The notes below the pieces were generated by a model, which ran no database searches, had not been told where the DNA came from, and saw only the letters and a list, made by a program, of their open reading frames with translations. Below are positions 1 through 9,148 of a stretch of 64,000 bases of DNA, in pieces. Where the stretch lies: positions 10,543,797 to 10,607,796 of the forward strand of contig OY741266.1 in the NCBI GenBank assembly GCA_963514095.1, given 5' to 3'. The position numbers and the translations under genes are program-made. The DNA comes from Eutrigla gurnardus. Its lineage: Eukaryota; Chordata; Actinopteri; Perciformes; Triglidae. Positions within the stretch are counted from its first letter, which is position 1; each line of letters opens with the position of its first letter.

Positions 1-858
1 GAGCATCGTCCCAACCCAGTTGACTTCTGCACAAACTCTGAAGGATTCTTTTTGCAGCAAGGACGACGGGTGACAAGAATCCCAAGGGGTCATAGATTGA
101 GCTGGTGACAGATAAGATCCCTCTCCTTGTCAGAGGCCTGTCCTTGGGTTTGACTTTGAACTTGAATGAGTCTGATTGGACGCACCACTGGACACCTAAA
201 GCCCTCTCCACTGGCAAAGCATCATTATCTAGGTCCAGATCTTTAACTTCCAGGGACCTTTCTGCTTGAGGTATGGCAGCAAGCACGTTGCGACAGTTGC
301 TACTCCACTTCGTTAGCTGAAAGCCTCCTTTAGCACAAAGAGCACAGAGTTCGTGGTAAAGCGACACTGCCTCCTCTTCAGTGGCGACCGACACAAGGCA
401 ATCATCCACATAAAAATTATGAAGAACAGTGTCAACAGCCCTTTGACTGAAGTGGGTTTGGTTGTCTTCTGCACACTTTCGCAAGGCAAAACTTGCACAG
501 CTTGGAGAAGATGTAGCCCCAAACAGATGGACAACCATTTTATACTCCACCAGATCCTGACTGTAGTCTCCTTTGGGCCACCAGAGGAATCGTAGCAAGT
601 CTGAGTCTGAACTTGGTACCCTGACCTGGTGGAACATAGCTGTGGTATCTGCCATGAGTACGACAGGCTCTTTCCGAAATCTGCTTATGACACCAACCAG
701 CGAGCTAGTGAGATCTGGGCCTTGAAGAAGCTGGGCATTTAGAGAGGTTCCCTGAAATGTTGCCGCACAGTCAAAGACAACCCTTAACTTCTTCTTCTGT
801 GGGTGGTACACCCTGTGATGTGGGATGTACCAAACCCTCCCATCACAACGGTCCAGAT
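1..858 (-). CDS. BEL/Pao pol fragment: reverse transcriptase region, partial
   Basis: Reading the minus strand from 858 leftward gives a continuous open frame to the window edge. It carries Pao-type reverse transcriptase hallmarks: a VWYIPHH block, [15 protein letters not shown], and the catalytic YVDDCLVSV motif at about 415-390. After that comes the conserved [12 protein letters not shown] block near 90-125. The YVDD box is intact. The frame matches the gag-protease frame that stops at 2238 on the other side of the hAT insertion, so that insertion is the only break visible here. Integrase and the 3' LTR would lie beyond position 1. Confidence 0.85.
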
Positions 859-2240
859 TAGGGATGCACATTTTTAATTTTTTTTATGACCGAAAACCGA
901 CGCTCATTAACCGATTAATAACCGTTAACTGATAAGATTAAAATGCGCTATTGAGTGTCTGTGACCCATTCAAAAGTACCGTGGCAATTTTTTTTTCTTA
1001 TGGGCTTTATTTTTAAATGTGCAAATACAGCCAAATAAACACCAACCAAATAAACAAAAACAACGAAATATTAGGATTGTTCACATCTCAAACACCTGCA
1101 GCACTGCTGAACAGAATTAAACATAGAGAGAGAAAAAAGACAGCAGCGCTGTAAACGATTCAAAACAGATTGAAATTTGTTTAACTTCAAATATCAAATA
1201 GCCTAGTCAAAACAGTGCCGTGCTGCATACTTAAGAAAGTTATATCTACCGTAGATGACCAAATAATCGCCCGCGTGCAAATACGCGCCTGTGGTCTAAT
1301 AGCCGCCGGGGTCCGACCTCATTTGGCATAATAAACGCCGGTTCAATTAAACGCCCGGGCGATTAAGTGTTTACCATAGTCTTGCACAGAAAACAAACGT
1401 TTTTTTTTAACAGCACTTCACCGGCTCTCACCTCTTCTGTCAGTCAGCCCCTCCTCTCGCTCTCTCTCTCTCTCTCGCATGCAGGCGCGCGCACACACAC
1501 ACACAGACACACAAACACAGGCGCGCTAGACTGAGGGATATAGGGATATAGGTATCTATAATTGCACGAAGTCCTCCCGTGTAACCAAGAAAATAAGTCT
1601 GACCCGTGTATCAAAATATTCTAAATAAAATAAATAGCCATATACGCCACCAGAAAAAAGATAAATAAATAGCAATAGCCACCAGATAAACAAAACTTAC
1701 ATACATATGAATCCACTCGGTGCTGCAACTATAGCCGGAAAAAAAACCTCTCCTTTTTTAACGAAATGTTCAGCCCTCAAAATAAAATAAATGGGCCAGG
1801 CAAACCCCAGTCCTCTCTCGCCATAGCGGATTTGTTTTCTTTTTACTGGTTTTTATTAAGAAAAAGCAGCATGTCGACATGCTCTGGGGTCAGCCTGGTG
1901 CGCAGTCTGTTTACCGTGAGACCCGCAGCGGAGAATACGCGCTTAGATGGCACCGATGTCCCGGGAATGCAGAGGTAGCGCCGGGCCAGAATGGCCAGCC
2001 TCGGGAAGCGCGTCTGTTGGATTTTCCACCACTCAAGAGGATCAGTGCAAATAACCTCATCTCCTTTTCGGTCGAAATTGTCCCACACAGAACTCCTTTT
2101 TGCGCGCTTCATTTTTGCTGTTAAGTGGGCTGTGGCGGAAAGCACGTGTTGTCACGTGTTAAAAAAAAATTTAACCGTATTAATCGGTCAAAGTTCCTGT
2201 TATCGGTTAACGGTTAAACGGTTAACCATGTGCATCCCTA
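859..2240 (-). mobile_element. hAT DNA transposon, internally deleted, inserted in BEL/Pao pol
   Basis: The 1382-bp element has perfect 12-bp terminal inverted repeats: TAGGGATGCACA at 859-870 and its complement at 2229-2240. It is flanked by the perfect 8-bp target duplication GTCCAGAT (851-858 and 2241-2248). TIR sequence and 8-bp duplication are both typical of the hAT superfamily. Only the C-terminal end of a transposase remains (1843-2145, minus). Elsewhere the interior is noncoding, with a CT/CA-rich patch near 1455-1520 and a CG-rich patch near 1265-1370. It cannot be autonomous as it stands. Confidence 0.93.
1843..2145 (-). pseudogene. hAT transposase C-terminal dimerisation domain remnant
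   Basis: A 100-residue frame ends with the hAT family C-terminal dimerisation signature: PLEWWK, then ARRYLCIPGTSVPSKRVFSA, then LTPEHVDMLLFLNKN before the stop. This is the most conserved part of hAT and ZBED-type transposases. The N-terminal BED zinc finger and RNase H-like catalytic core are absent, so this is a remnant of an internal deletion derivative rather than a working gene. The ATG at 2145 is simply the first one left in the frame. Confidence 0.85.
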
Positions 2241-5200
2241 GTCCAGATCCTCGTCGAGTACCCTCTCAGCATAGCCCTTTGAGATGACGTCGCTCATAAA
2301 GTTGGTGTAGTCAGCGTGGAACGAACGGTCCTTCATGAACCTTCTTTTGAGACTCAAAGTGCGTTGAACTGCAACATTCCTGTTGTTGGGCATTTTGACA
2401 TTGCTTCTTCTCAAAGGCAAGCCGATGCTGTAATGCCCATCAGCTAACTCAGCTGACTCAGTAACGGACTTCATGAAGTGGCAATCTTCCCTAGACAGCC
2501 CTTGATGCTCGTCCTGGACACATTCAGGGAAGTCCGCTTTTGTCTGCTGCCTCCACAGCTCTTCAAGCGTGGCAACCGAGATCCTATTGACACAGACCCT
2601 TTGTTCTCCACTGGCAGAGTCAGTAATACAGTCTCCTCTCAGTGGACCATTCACTGTCCATCCCAACATGGTCTTTACTGCATAGGGGCCTCCATCTGCA
2701 CTTCTGACAACTTCCCATGGCTCCAGGGCTCTAGGAACATTGGTCCCGATGAGCAGATCCACCTCCGAGTCGATCCCACTGATCTTCACTCCTCTTAGGT
2801 GCGGCCATTTCAGAAGGTCTACCTGTCTAGGAATGTTGCCTTGATGAACAGGCATGCTTTTTTGTGTGAAGATCTCAGGAAGTTTACAGAAACAGTCTGT
2901 TCCTAGTCCAGCCACCTCCAAGTCTGTCACAATGTGGCTGCCAACGACCTTCTCTTGACCCATTGTCCGGAGTAGGATGCCAGTCTTTCTCCCAGTGAGA
3001 TTCAGCCTATTCATTAGCCCTTCAGTACAGAATGAAGCAGAGCTCCCAGGATCAAGAAAGGCATAAGTGATGACTGTTTCACTTCCCTTTGCAGACTTCA
3101 CTTGAACAGGTAGTATGGAAAGTGTACAATCACGCTCTCCGACCCCAGTAAGTCCACTGGTTTGTACAGAGATCAAAGCACCATCACCTACTGGTTTTGC
3201 TTCTTTTTTGTTTGCTTGTACATCCTTTGATTGCACTGAACCAGTTTCAGTTCCTTTGGAGCGGATATGCAACATGGAGGGATGCCTCAGATTGCAAACC
3301 TTACAGAAAAGACGTTTTTTGCAATCCTTACTTCTGTGTCCAATACACAAACAGCCGTAGCACACCCTCTTTTCCTTCATGAAGGACATTTTTTCACTGT
3401 GTGACCTCCCATCAAATAGAAGACACAGATCTAAACCGTGTCCTGCTCCACAAAACAAGCAGTTCTTTCCAGCAGGTGAAAACTTCTTTTTAGCTCCATC
3501 AGCCGTTTTCTCTTCATGCCTTGTCCCTTTTTCCATAGGGGTGACAGTAGTTGCAAAGCTACTCCCTCTAGCCTTTAAATATGGTTGGGATTTAGCATGT
3601 TTTGCATCCCTTTTTCCTGTAGTTGGAATATCATTCAGGTCTCCAAATAGAGGGTCACTTGCAATTTTGACTTGCCTTTCGACAAACTCAACAATGTCCT
3701 GAAAGACAGCTCTGCGGTTAGACCGTTCTTGGACATTACAGGCAACCTCTCTCCATCTTTCCTTGAGCTTGTAGGGCAGCTTCCTAACAACCATCTGCAT
3801 GTTTGTAGGGGCATCAAGCTCATGGCTGAAATGGACTCCTCCAAGAGCATTACAACATTGTCGTAGGAAGATGCTGTATGCTCGTAAAGCTTTCACATCT
3901 TCGCCTTTTAAAGCTGGCCATGTGAAGGCTTTCTCCATATAGGCAGATGTGATCTTCAGAGGATTGCCGAAGTGTTCTTGAAGCAATGACTTGGCCTTGA
4001 CATATCCTTCCTCATGATACATGTGCTCACAGCCTCTAACCAACTCCCGAGGCTGGCCTCTAGTGTGTTGTTCGAGGAAGTACAGGCAATCCTTGGCACT
4101 GCGAGTTCTTTGTTCAATGTTGTATTCAAAGGCCCGTATGAATGTTTGAAACTGTATCGGGTCTCCATCAAAGATTTGAATTTCTCGTTTAGGAAGGGAT
4201 GAGAGAGATTGCTGCTCTACCAACATAGATGTAATTTCGTTTTGTTTGTACAGGACCGATAGCAAGGGATCAGAGTCAGCACAAATCTGTATTGAAGGTG
4301 CAGGTTGGGATGGCTCTGCTTGGAACTGTGGATATGCCTGATGGTTCTGCATTTTGTTGTGCAACGACTTGGGCTGCAACTGGCTCGACTGCGTAGCTTG
4401 TGGATGCAGCTCCATAGCATGTCCCAACACTGGAGGCTGCCTAGGCAGTGCGGAACGAGTGTGCGTCACCGTGCTTGGCTCCCACGATGGCGGCTGCCTA
4501 GACAGTGCAGATCGAGGATGCAGCGCCGCACTTGGCTTCAGTGGTGGCGGCTGGCTAGCCAACATAGCGCGAGGATCAATCTCAGGCAACTGGCTGGACA
4601 GCGTTTCCTTTGGATATGACACCTTCACTTTGGGCCTAGCATCCAACAAATGAGAATATTGTTCCTCTGCACCATGCCAAGATGGCTGCTCTGCTGCTGC
4701 CACAGGAACAAACGTCTCAGCATTCCAATTCAATTTTCCTACTTGAGTTATTCCTTCTTCCAGATAGGAATTCATTCCATTTGCTTCACTCCTTCCCGCG
4801 CCAGACGCATGAGAGCCTCCAGAGTCTCGGAGCACATTTAATTTAGCTTCTGATGCAGCAATTTCTATATTCAAATCAAGCTGCTCTTTTCGTTGTCTGA
4901 GCTGCTCCTTTTTCCTTCTGAGCAGTTCCTCTTGCTCTGCCTCCTCTTCATCCAAGGCATGTTTGTCTTTCAACATCCTTTGGCGGGCAATGAGCGCAGC
5001 CATCTCCGCCTCGACCTTGATGCGTGATGAGCGAGTGGATGAACCAGTAGTTCTAGTTTGATTGGTTCCAGTTGAGCTCCTTTTCTGTGATGCTCTAGGA
5101 GCATTAGAAATGCTGTCATTCGGTCTAATGTCATCGTCCACCCCCAATGTAGCGTTCAATGTCACATCAATGTTTCCCACATCATCCTCCGTCAGGCCAG

Positions 5201-5771
5201 CACCATTCTGAATGTTTTCAGTGACATCATTCGGAATGTTTTTAGTGACATCATTTTGAGCGCTTTCTGTAGCATGTGGTGTTTTATTGTCTCCCACCGC
5301 ATCCAGGAGGTGTGGCTTAGATGAAACAAGAGGATCATTTTGTTCCGAGTTTTCAACCTGACCAGCCTGGCCAATTACATCAGAGAGCCATTTTTCCACA
5401 TTTTCAACACATGCAACATAGTGATTGTGTACACTTGTGAACCAAGCATTTTGTTTCTCCTGCTCCTCTTCAGGGAGCATTGGAATCACAACATTGTGAA
5501 GCTTTGTTGCATCATTAAACAATGCGTGCACATTTTTGAGATGAGACTGGACACTCAGAACATTATCTCCACTTTGAATTTGCATCAGCTCTTTCATCAC
5601 TTTCATGACGCCTTTAAGTTTGTTAACTTTTGCTTGGCGATCCTTTTGAAGGCCTTCAATTTTGAGAACCAATGCCTTGGCCGTCAGCTTAATTTGTCTT
5701 CTCTCTGACAATTCATTTTGATCGAGACCCTTTGTAGGGCCCAATTCTGAGGTTTCAGACTCCATTTTCAA
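2238..5771 (-). CDS. BEL/Pao gag-protease-pol polyprotein, cut short by hAT insertion
   Basis: The frame encodes 1177 residues. Order: a charged N-terminal coiled coil (about 20-80); a second coiled coil with runs of Glu, Lys and Gln (about 250-310); a Pro/Gln-rich linker (400-490); a DUF1759-like gag core from about 527 (LPKREIQIFDGDP) to 710; a Cys/His region with a CCHC knuckle CYGCLCIGHRSKDC at 804-817; and a DUF1758 aspartic protease with active site DPGSS at 907-911. It then enters the pol N-terminus. The TAG stop is not its own: it is the first three bases of the hAT inverted repeat. Start chosen at 5771; an alternative Met follows at residue 3. The product would package RNA and process the polyprotein but lacks the polymerase. 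Confidence 0.9.
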   Translation of the reverse strand: MKMESETSELGPTKGLDQNELSERRQIKLTAKALVLKIEGLQKDRQAKVNKLKGVMKVMKELMQIQSGDNVLSVQSHLKNVHALFNDATKLHNVVIPMLPEEEQEKQNAWFTSVHNHYVACVENVEKWLSDVIGQAGQVENSEQNDPLVSSKPHLLDAVGDNKTPHATESAQNDVTKNIPNDVTENIQNGAGLTEDDVGNIDVTLNATLGVDDDIRPNDSISNAPRASQKRSSTGTNQTRTTGSSTRSSRIKVEAEMAALIARQRMLKDKHALDEEEAEQEELLRRKKEQLRQRKEQLDLNIEIAASEAKLNVLRDSGGSHASGAGRSEANGMNSYLEEGITQVGKLNWNAETFVPVAAAEQPSWHGAEEQYSHLLDARPKVKVSYPKETLSSQLPEIDPRAMLASQPPPLKPSAALHPRSALSRQPPSWEPSTVTHTRSALPRQPPVLGHAMELHPQATQSSQLQPKSLHNKMQNHQAYPQFQAEPSQPAPSIQICADSDPLLSVLYKQNEITSMLVEQQSLSSLPKREIQIFDGDPIQFQTFIRAFEYNIEQRTRSAKDCLYFLEQHTRGQPRELVRGCEHMYHEEGYVKAKSLLQEHFGNPLKITSAYMEKAFTWPALKGEDVKALRAYSIFLRQCCNALGGVHFSHELDAPTNMQMVVRKLPYKLKERWREVACNVQERSNRRAVFQDIVEFVERQVKIASDPLFGDLNDIPTTGKRDAKHAKSQPYLKARGSSFATTVTPMEKGTRHEEKTADGAKKKFSPAGKNCLFCGAGHGLDLCLLFDGRSHSEKMSFMKEKRVCYGCLCIGHRSKDCKKRLFCKVCNLRHPSMLHIRSKGTETGSVQSKDVQANKKEAKPVGDGALISVQTSGLTGVGERDCTLSILPVQVKSAKGSETVITYAFLDPGSSASFCTEGLMNRLNLTGRKTGILLRTMGQEKVVGSHIVTDLEVAGLGTDCFCKLPEIFTQKSMPVHQGNIPRQVDLLKWPHLRGVKISGIDSEVDLLIGTNVPRALEPWEVVRSADGGPYAVKTMLGWTVNGPLRGDCITDSASGEQRVCVNRISVATLEELWRQQTKADFPECVQDEHQGLSREDCHFMKSVTESAELADGHYSIGLPLRRSNVKMPNNRNVAVQRTLSLKRRFMKDRSFHADYTNFMSDVISKGYAERVLDEDLD

Positions 5772-5890
5772 TTGTGAATGATCTTATCCAATTATCGTGT
5801 ATTCATTTTCACAGCCACCTTTTTTAACCAGTTCAGTATCAGTCTGACTGCGAGCGTATGTGGTACCTCGTTTCCAGCGGAGAGACTGAT

Positions 5891-6000
5891 GAATGAATGA
5901 AACGCCGTCTTCCTGTTGTCGGCGTAGTAGATGCGAGCTGGGCTTGAATGAATGAAACGCCGTCTTCCTGTTGTCGGCGTAGTAGATGCGAGCTGGGCTT
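5891..6000. repeat. Exact 55-bp tandem duplication in the BEL/Pao 1 leader
   Basis: Positions 5891-5945 and 5946-6000 are identical 55-bp copies. They lie between the probable LTR and the gag start, so they lengthen the untranslated leader of the minus-strand element. Confidence 0.9.
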
Positions 6001-6249
6001 GAATGAATCAAAGGTGCCGACCGTGTGTAGGCTATAGCCAATCGTGTAGCTCCATTCTCTTCCTTCCAGGCATGAAGCATTCAGGATATTCCACGAAGAA
6101 TAGCGACCAAATGTAGACCAATCTTCCGTGAATCCTCTTCAGATAGTTGGCTTTTCTGTTTACAAATATTGCGGCAATAAAGTCCATCTACTTTTTCAAA
6201 GCCGCGGTAGGCTAAGCAAAGGAACAAGGGTCCACTATCGTTACACGCC

Positions 6250-6590
6250 ACACAAGATCCACGACGACTTCTGATTATATTCACCACTTTATTTTTGTTC
6301 TTCCCGCTGGTAGTAGCAAACAGTCAGTCCAGAATGTTACATTGTATCGTTGTTGCGTTTGCGTTTGCGGTAAACAGAAAGTGTGCCTTCCCTGAGCTCA
6401 CCCTACACCACTGACAAACATTTTGTAGGCTACACAGGTGAGGCTGATTAGTAGATTCCCGAACACTGGTACACGCCTCCCTCACACACCCACAGCCCAA
6501 TTACTCATAAAGAAATACATTTCATGGCTCCTACACTCACTCTCTGTCTTTTTATTTTTTTAAGTTAGGTGTTGGTGGCTGTTCCTGACA
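6250..6590 (-). repeat. Probable 5' LTR of BEL/Pao element 1 (inner boundary approximate)
   Basis: On the minus strand the segment begins TGTCAGGAACAG at 6590 and contains an AATAAA-type signal near 6290-6300, as expected for U3-R. The inner limit is uncertain because no paired LTR is in the window and no clear primer-binding site was found. Confidence 0.5.
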
Positions 6591-6713
6591 GAGGTACGGT
6601 CATAATTACTAACATGAAGAAAAGTCTCCAAGTCTCTTTTACTAGGTATTGATGGCAGCAGCAGACCTTCAGGATGATACACACTGCACCAGCCTCCCAA
6701 CAAGAAGAGACCA

Positions 6714-7198
6714 TGTGGAGGACGACCGGACCAGATGAGGAGGATGGAGGACTGCAGGACCAGACGAGAAGGATGGAGGACTGCAGGACCAGACGAGAAG
6801 GATGGGGGACTACAGGACCAGACGAGAAGGATGGAGGACTACAGGACCAGACGAGAAGGATGGAGGACTACAGGACCAGACGAGAAGGATGGAGGACTAC
6901 AGGACCAGACGAGAAGGATGGAGGACTACAGGACCAGACGAGAAGGATGGAGGACTACAGGACCAGACGAGAAGGATAGAGGACTACAGGACCAGACGAG
7001 AAGGATGGAGGACTACAGGACCAGATGAGAAGGATGGAGGACTACAGGACCAGACGAGAAGGATGGAGGACTACAGGACCAGATGAGAAGGATGGAGGAC
7101 TACAGGACCAGATGAGGAGGATGGAGGACTACAGGACCAGATGAGAAGGATGGGGGACTACAGGACCAGATGAGAAGGATGGGGGACTACAGGACCAG
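6714..7198. repeat. 29-bp minisatellite, about 17 copies
   Basis: The unit gatggaggactacaggacca plus nine more bases repeats every 29 bp with few substitutions: gac/gat in ccagacgag, act/actg, and a few extra g. Because 29 is not a multiple of 3, a frame reads through all three phases and gives a 29-residue peptide repeat in every plus-strand frame. The resulting open frames (for example 6674-6979) are by-products, not genes. Confidence 0.95.
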
Positions 7199-7726
7199 TG
7201 GGCTGAGTGAGTAATCTCCTACAGAGACTAATCTATGTAATCTCCTAAAACTACAGTACCAGTAATGGTGTGAAGTTAACTTTACATCAGTATTGTATTT
7301 ATTATAGCAGTCTTCTAGAATAGTATTCCATTGTTTATAATATAATTTCAAAATTGGTGGCCATATTCAACACTAGCTAGCAACCATGTTAATGTAGTAT
7401 AGTTGAGTTCATGGGTTTTCATCTCTGGTGGTTCTGGTTCATAGGTCAGGACTCCTCTATGGTTTTGGCTCTCCTGGGCAGCTGAGAATGGACGTCAACC
7501 AAGACATCAACCAATGAAGACCCAGCACCACAGCAGACCCTGGACTACTCCCCTACCTTAGTGAGCCCGAGACCCAGTGTGTGCCATTCCAACCTCCCTG
7601 CCCCTCCGCCCATCCCCCTACACCACCCCCCTCACCCCCAGCCAAAGGGTGAGGCGGCTCCCGACCAGCACAGAGGACGTTTTTTTTTTTTTTTTTCTCA
7701 ACAATTTTTGTTGTTTTTGGGAAGCT

Positions 7727-7757
<31 letters not shown>

Positions 7758-8137
7758 GGAAGCTATTTATGATTATTTATAGTATATTTCTTTATATATG
7801 TCTATGTAAATCTGTATACATCATCTCAATCTGTACAGTATTGCTTGCTTTGTTTTGTGTCACCATTTATTATTGTACAGCTACTGTGTGTGCCTGTTAT
7901 TGCCCTCTGGGACAAATACATTTTTTGGAATTTAATTGAACAACCTCTTTGCATCTCTGCTCAGAAATTAAGGAGACCATTTGTATGCATTATTGAAAAA
8001 TCTATAACAAATGCATGCATATTCATATACATAATATGTCAAAACAAGTTGTAGTATGTCAAATATTCATGAAATAGACATTGTATAGTATGTGGGGAAA
8101 ACAAATAAGAATAGTATATCTCAAAAAGTCATAGTGT
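7199..8137. other. Noncoding stretch between minisatellite and BEL/Pao 2
   Basis: No gene seen. A C-rich patch lies at 7595-7640, a T17 run at 7681-7697 and a (CA)n tract at 7730-7757. From about 8030 there are degenerate AT-rich repeats built on motifs such as atagtatgtcaaa and aaaaagtcatagt. The same kind of sequence resumes at 13583, showing that BEL/Pao 2 landed inside it. Confidence 0.6.
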
Positions 8138-8142
8138 AGCAT

Positions 8143-8510
8143 TGTTGGTGACAGGTATAGGCAGACTGACAGGTCACGTGGTGTTGGGGCTACGTCAGTC
8201 AGGATCAGTGGTAAAAGTCAGCTGTTCACGCGCGGGTTGGGCTTGAATGAAATGTTTGAGATGAGAGGGGGTGGACGGGGGAAGTCCAACTTTGCTGACC
8301 GCACAATCTATTAACATTTAACGCACTTTAGCACCGATCACTTTAGGACTATGCTACTATGGAACGTTTTTAACTTATCTCTAATAAAACCAACAAAACG
8401 CAGTACCCATTTTTAAGTGATTCTTTGAACAAGCAGCGCGTCTGGCAAAAACATATTTTCCCGATCTAGCCTCTCGGTGACTAAATAAGTGGTTCGATAG
8501 TCGCCATACA
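8143..8510 (+). repeat. 5' LTR of BEL/Pao element 2
   Basis: 368 bp, TG...CA ends, matching 13215-13582 with one visible mismatch. AATAAA at 8383-8388 marks the likely R-region polyadenylation signal. As the 5' copy it should hold the promoter that drives the gag-HIRIP3-like transcript; no clear TATA box was picked out. Confidence 0.97.
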
Positions 8511-8938
8511 TTTGTCAGCAAAACTGTGACACAACCACATGGATTGGAGCCACGAAAAGCCACGACATGTCACAAATGGACGCGTGGAGCAACAAAGGAA
8601 TGCATGATATGCAAACAATGTAAGGAGGACGCGCACAAACAAACGGACAACAAGGACGGACTGAAAGGATAGGCGGTAACGTATCCGACCCGTTCCGTGA
8701 CTGCTGTGATACATGATTGATTGGAACACTTTGATCTGGTCCCGCCGCTGAGTGGAAACTGTCTGTCATTGTGAATTGTGATATCACGCTGTGTTCGCGG
8801 CCCGCCGGGCCAAGCTGTGTGTGTGACAAACTAACGTGCTCTGCTCTGTCTCTATGCTATCGCCGATAGCTGTGACTGTTTTATGTGGCTGCTTTGCTTT
8901 GGATTCTCTCATTGTGATCATTTACTTGTGCGTTCAAG
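8511..8938 (+). other. Untranslated leader of BEL/Pao element 2
   Basis: 428 bp between the 5' LTR and the first gag ATG. The primer-binding site should start within a few bases of 8511 (tttgtcagcaaaactg), but no confident match to a tRNA 3' end was recognised. No open frame of interest. Confidence 0.7.
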
Positions 8939-9148
8939 ATGAGTGGAACATGTGTTGGTTCAGATGTTGGGAAACAGGACATGGGAAAGAGGAAAGTAAT
9001 TCTAACTGAAAAGGCTTTTGCAAATAAAATTGAGTCCATACAAAAGGAACGAAAAAGGAAAGTGGATGAAATAAAGACTGTGATAAGCTCTATGAAAGAG
9101 CTCATGAAAGATGGAAAACATGTTTCAGCTGTTAAAGGGGAAACTTGA
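8939..9148 (+). pseudogene. gag N-terminal piece of BEL/Pao 2, ended by a 1-nt frameshift
   Basis: Starts MSGTCVGSDVGKQDMGKRK and matches the N-terminal coiled coil of the gag of element 1 (shared MKELM block). It stops at 9146-9148. The protein similarity to element 1 continues without a gap in the frame of 9111-12107. The switch lies at the GGGG run at 9136-9139, where one extra G would explain it. Either the gag gene is broken here or the base is a sequencing or assembly error in a homopolymer. Confidence 0.8.

Larger units (their letters stand above)
1..6590 (-). mobile_element. BEL/Pao LTR retrotransposon 1, truncated by the window edge and split by a hAT insertion
   Basis: Minus-strand BEL/Pao element. 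From right to left it shows a probable LTR and leader, a long gag-protease-pol frame (5771 to 2238), a nested hAT element (859-2240), and pol again (858 to 1) running off the window. Family assignment rests on the gag order seen only in BEL/Pao: a coiled-coil N-terminus, a DUF1759-like gag domain, a CCHC knuckle, a DUF1758-type aspartic protease, then an A17/Pao-type reverse transcriptase. The outer end is set at 6590 because the minus strand begins TGTCAGGAACAG there. The second LTR is outside the window, so the LTR limits cannot be confirmed. Confidence 0.88.

Noticed and set aside
6674..7086. Three overlapping open frames of about 100 residues
   Set aside because: They come from the 29-bp minisatellite, which lacks stops in every plus-strand frame; no start context or conserved domain.
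8515..8829. Minus-strand open frames in the BEL/Pao 2 leader
   Set aside because: Antisense to the leader of a retrotransposon and without similarity to anything recognised.
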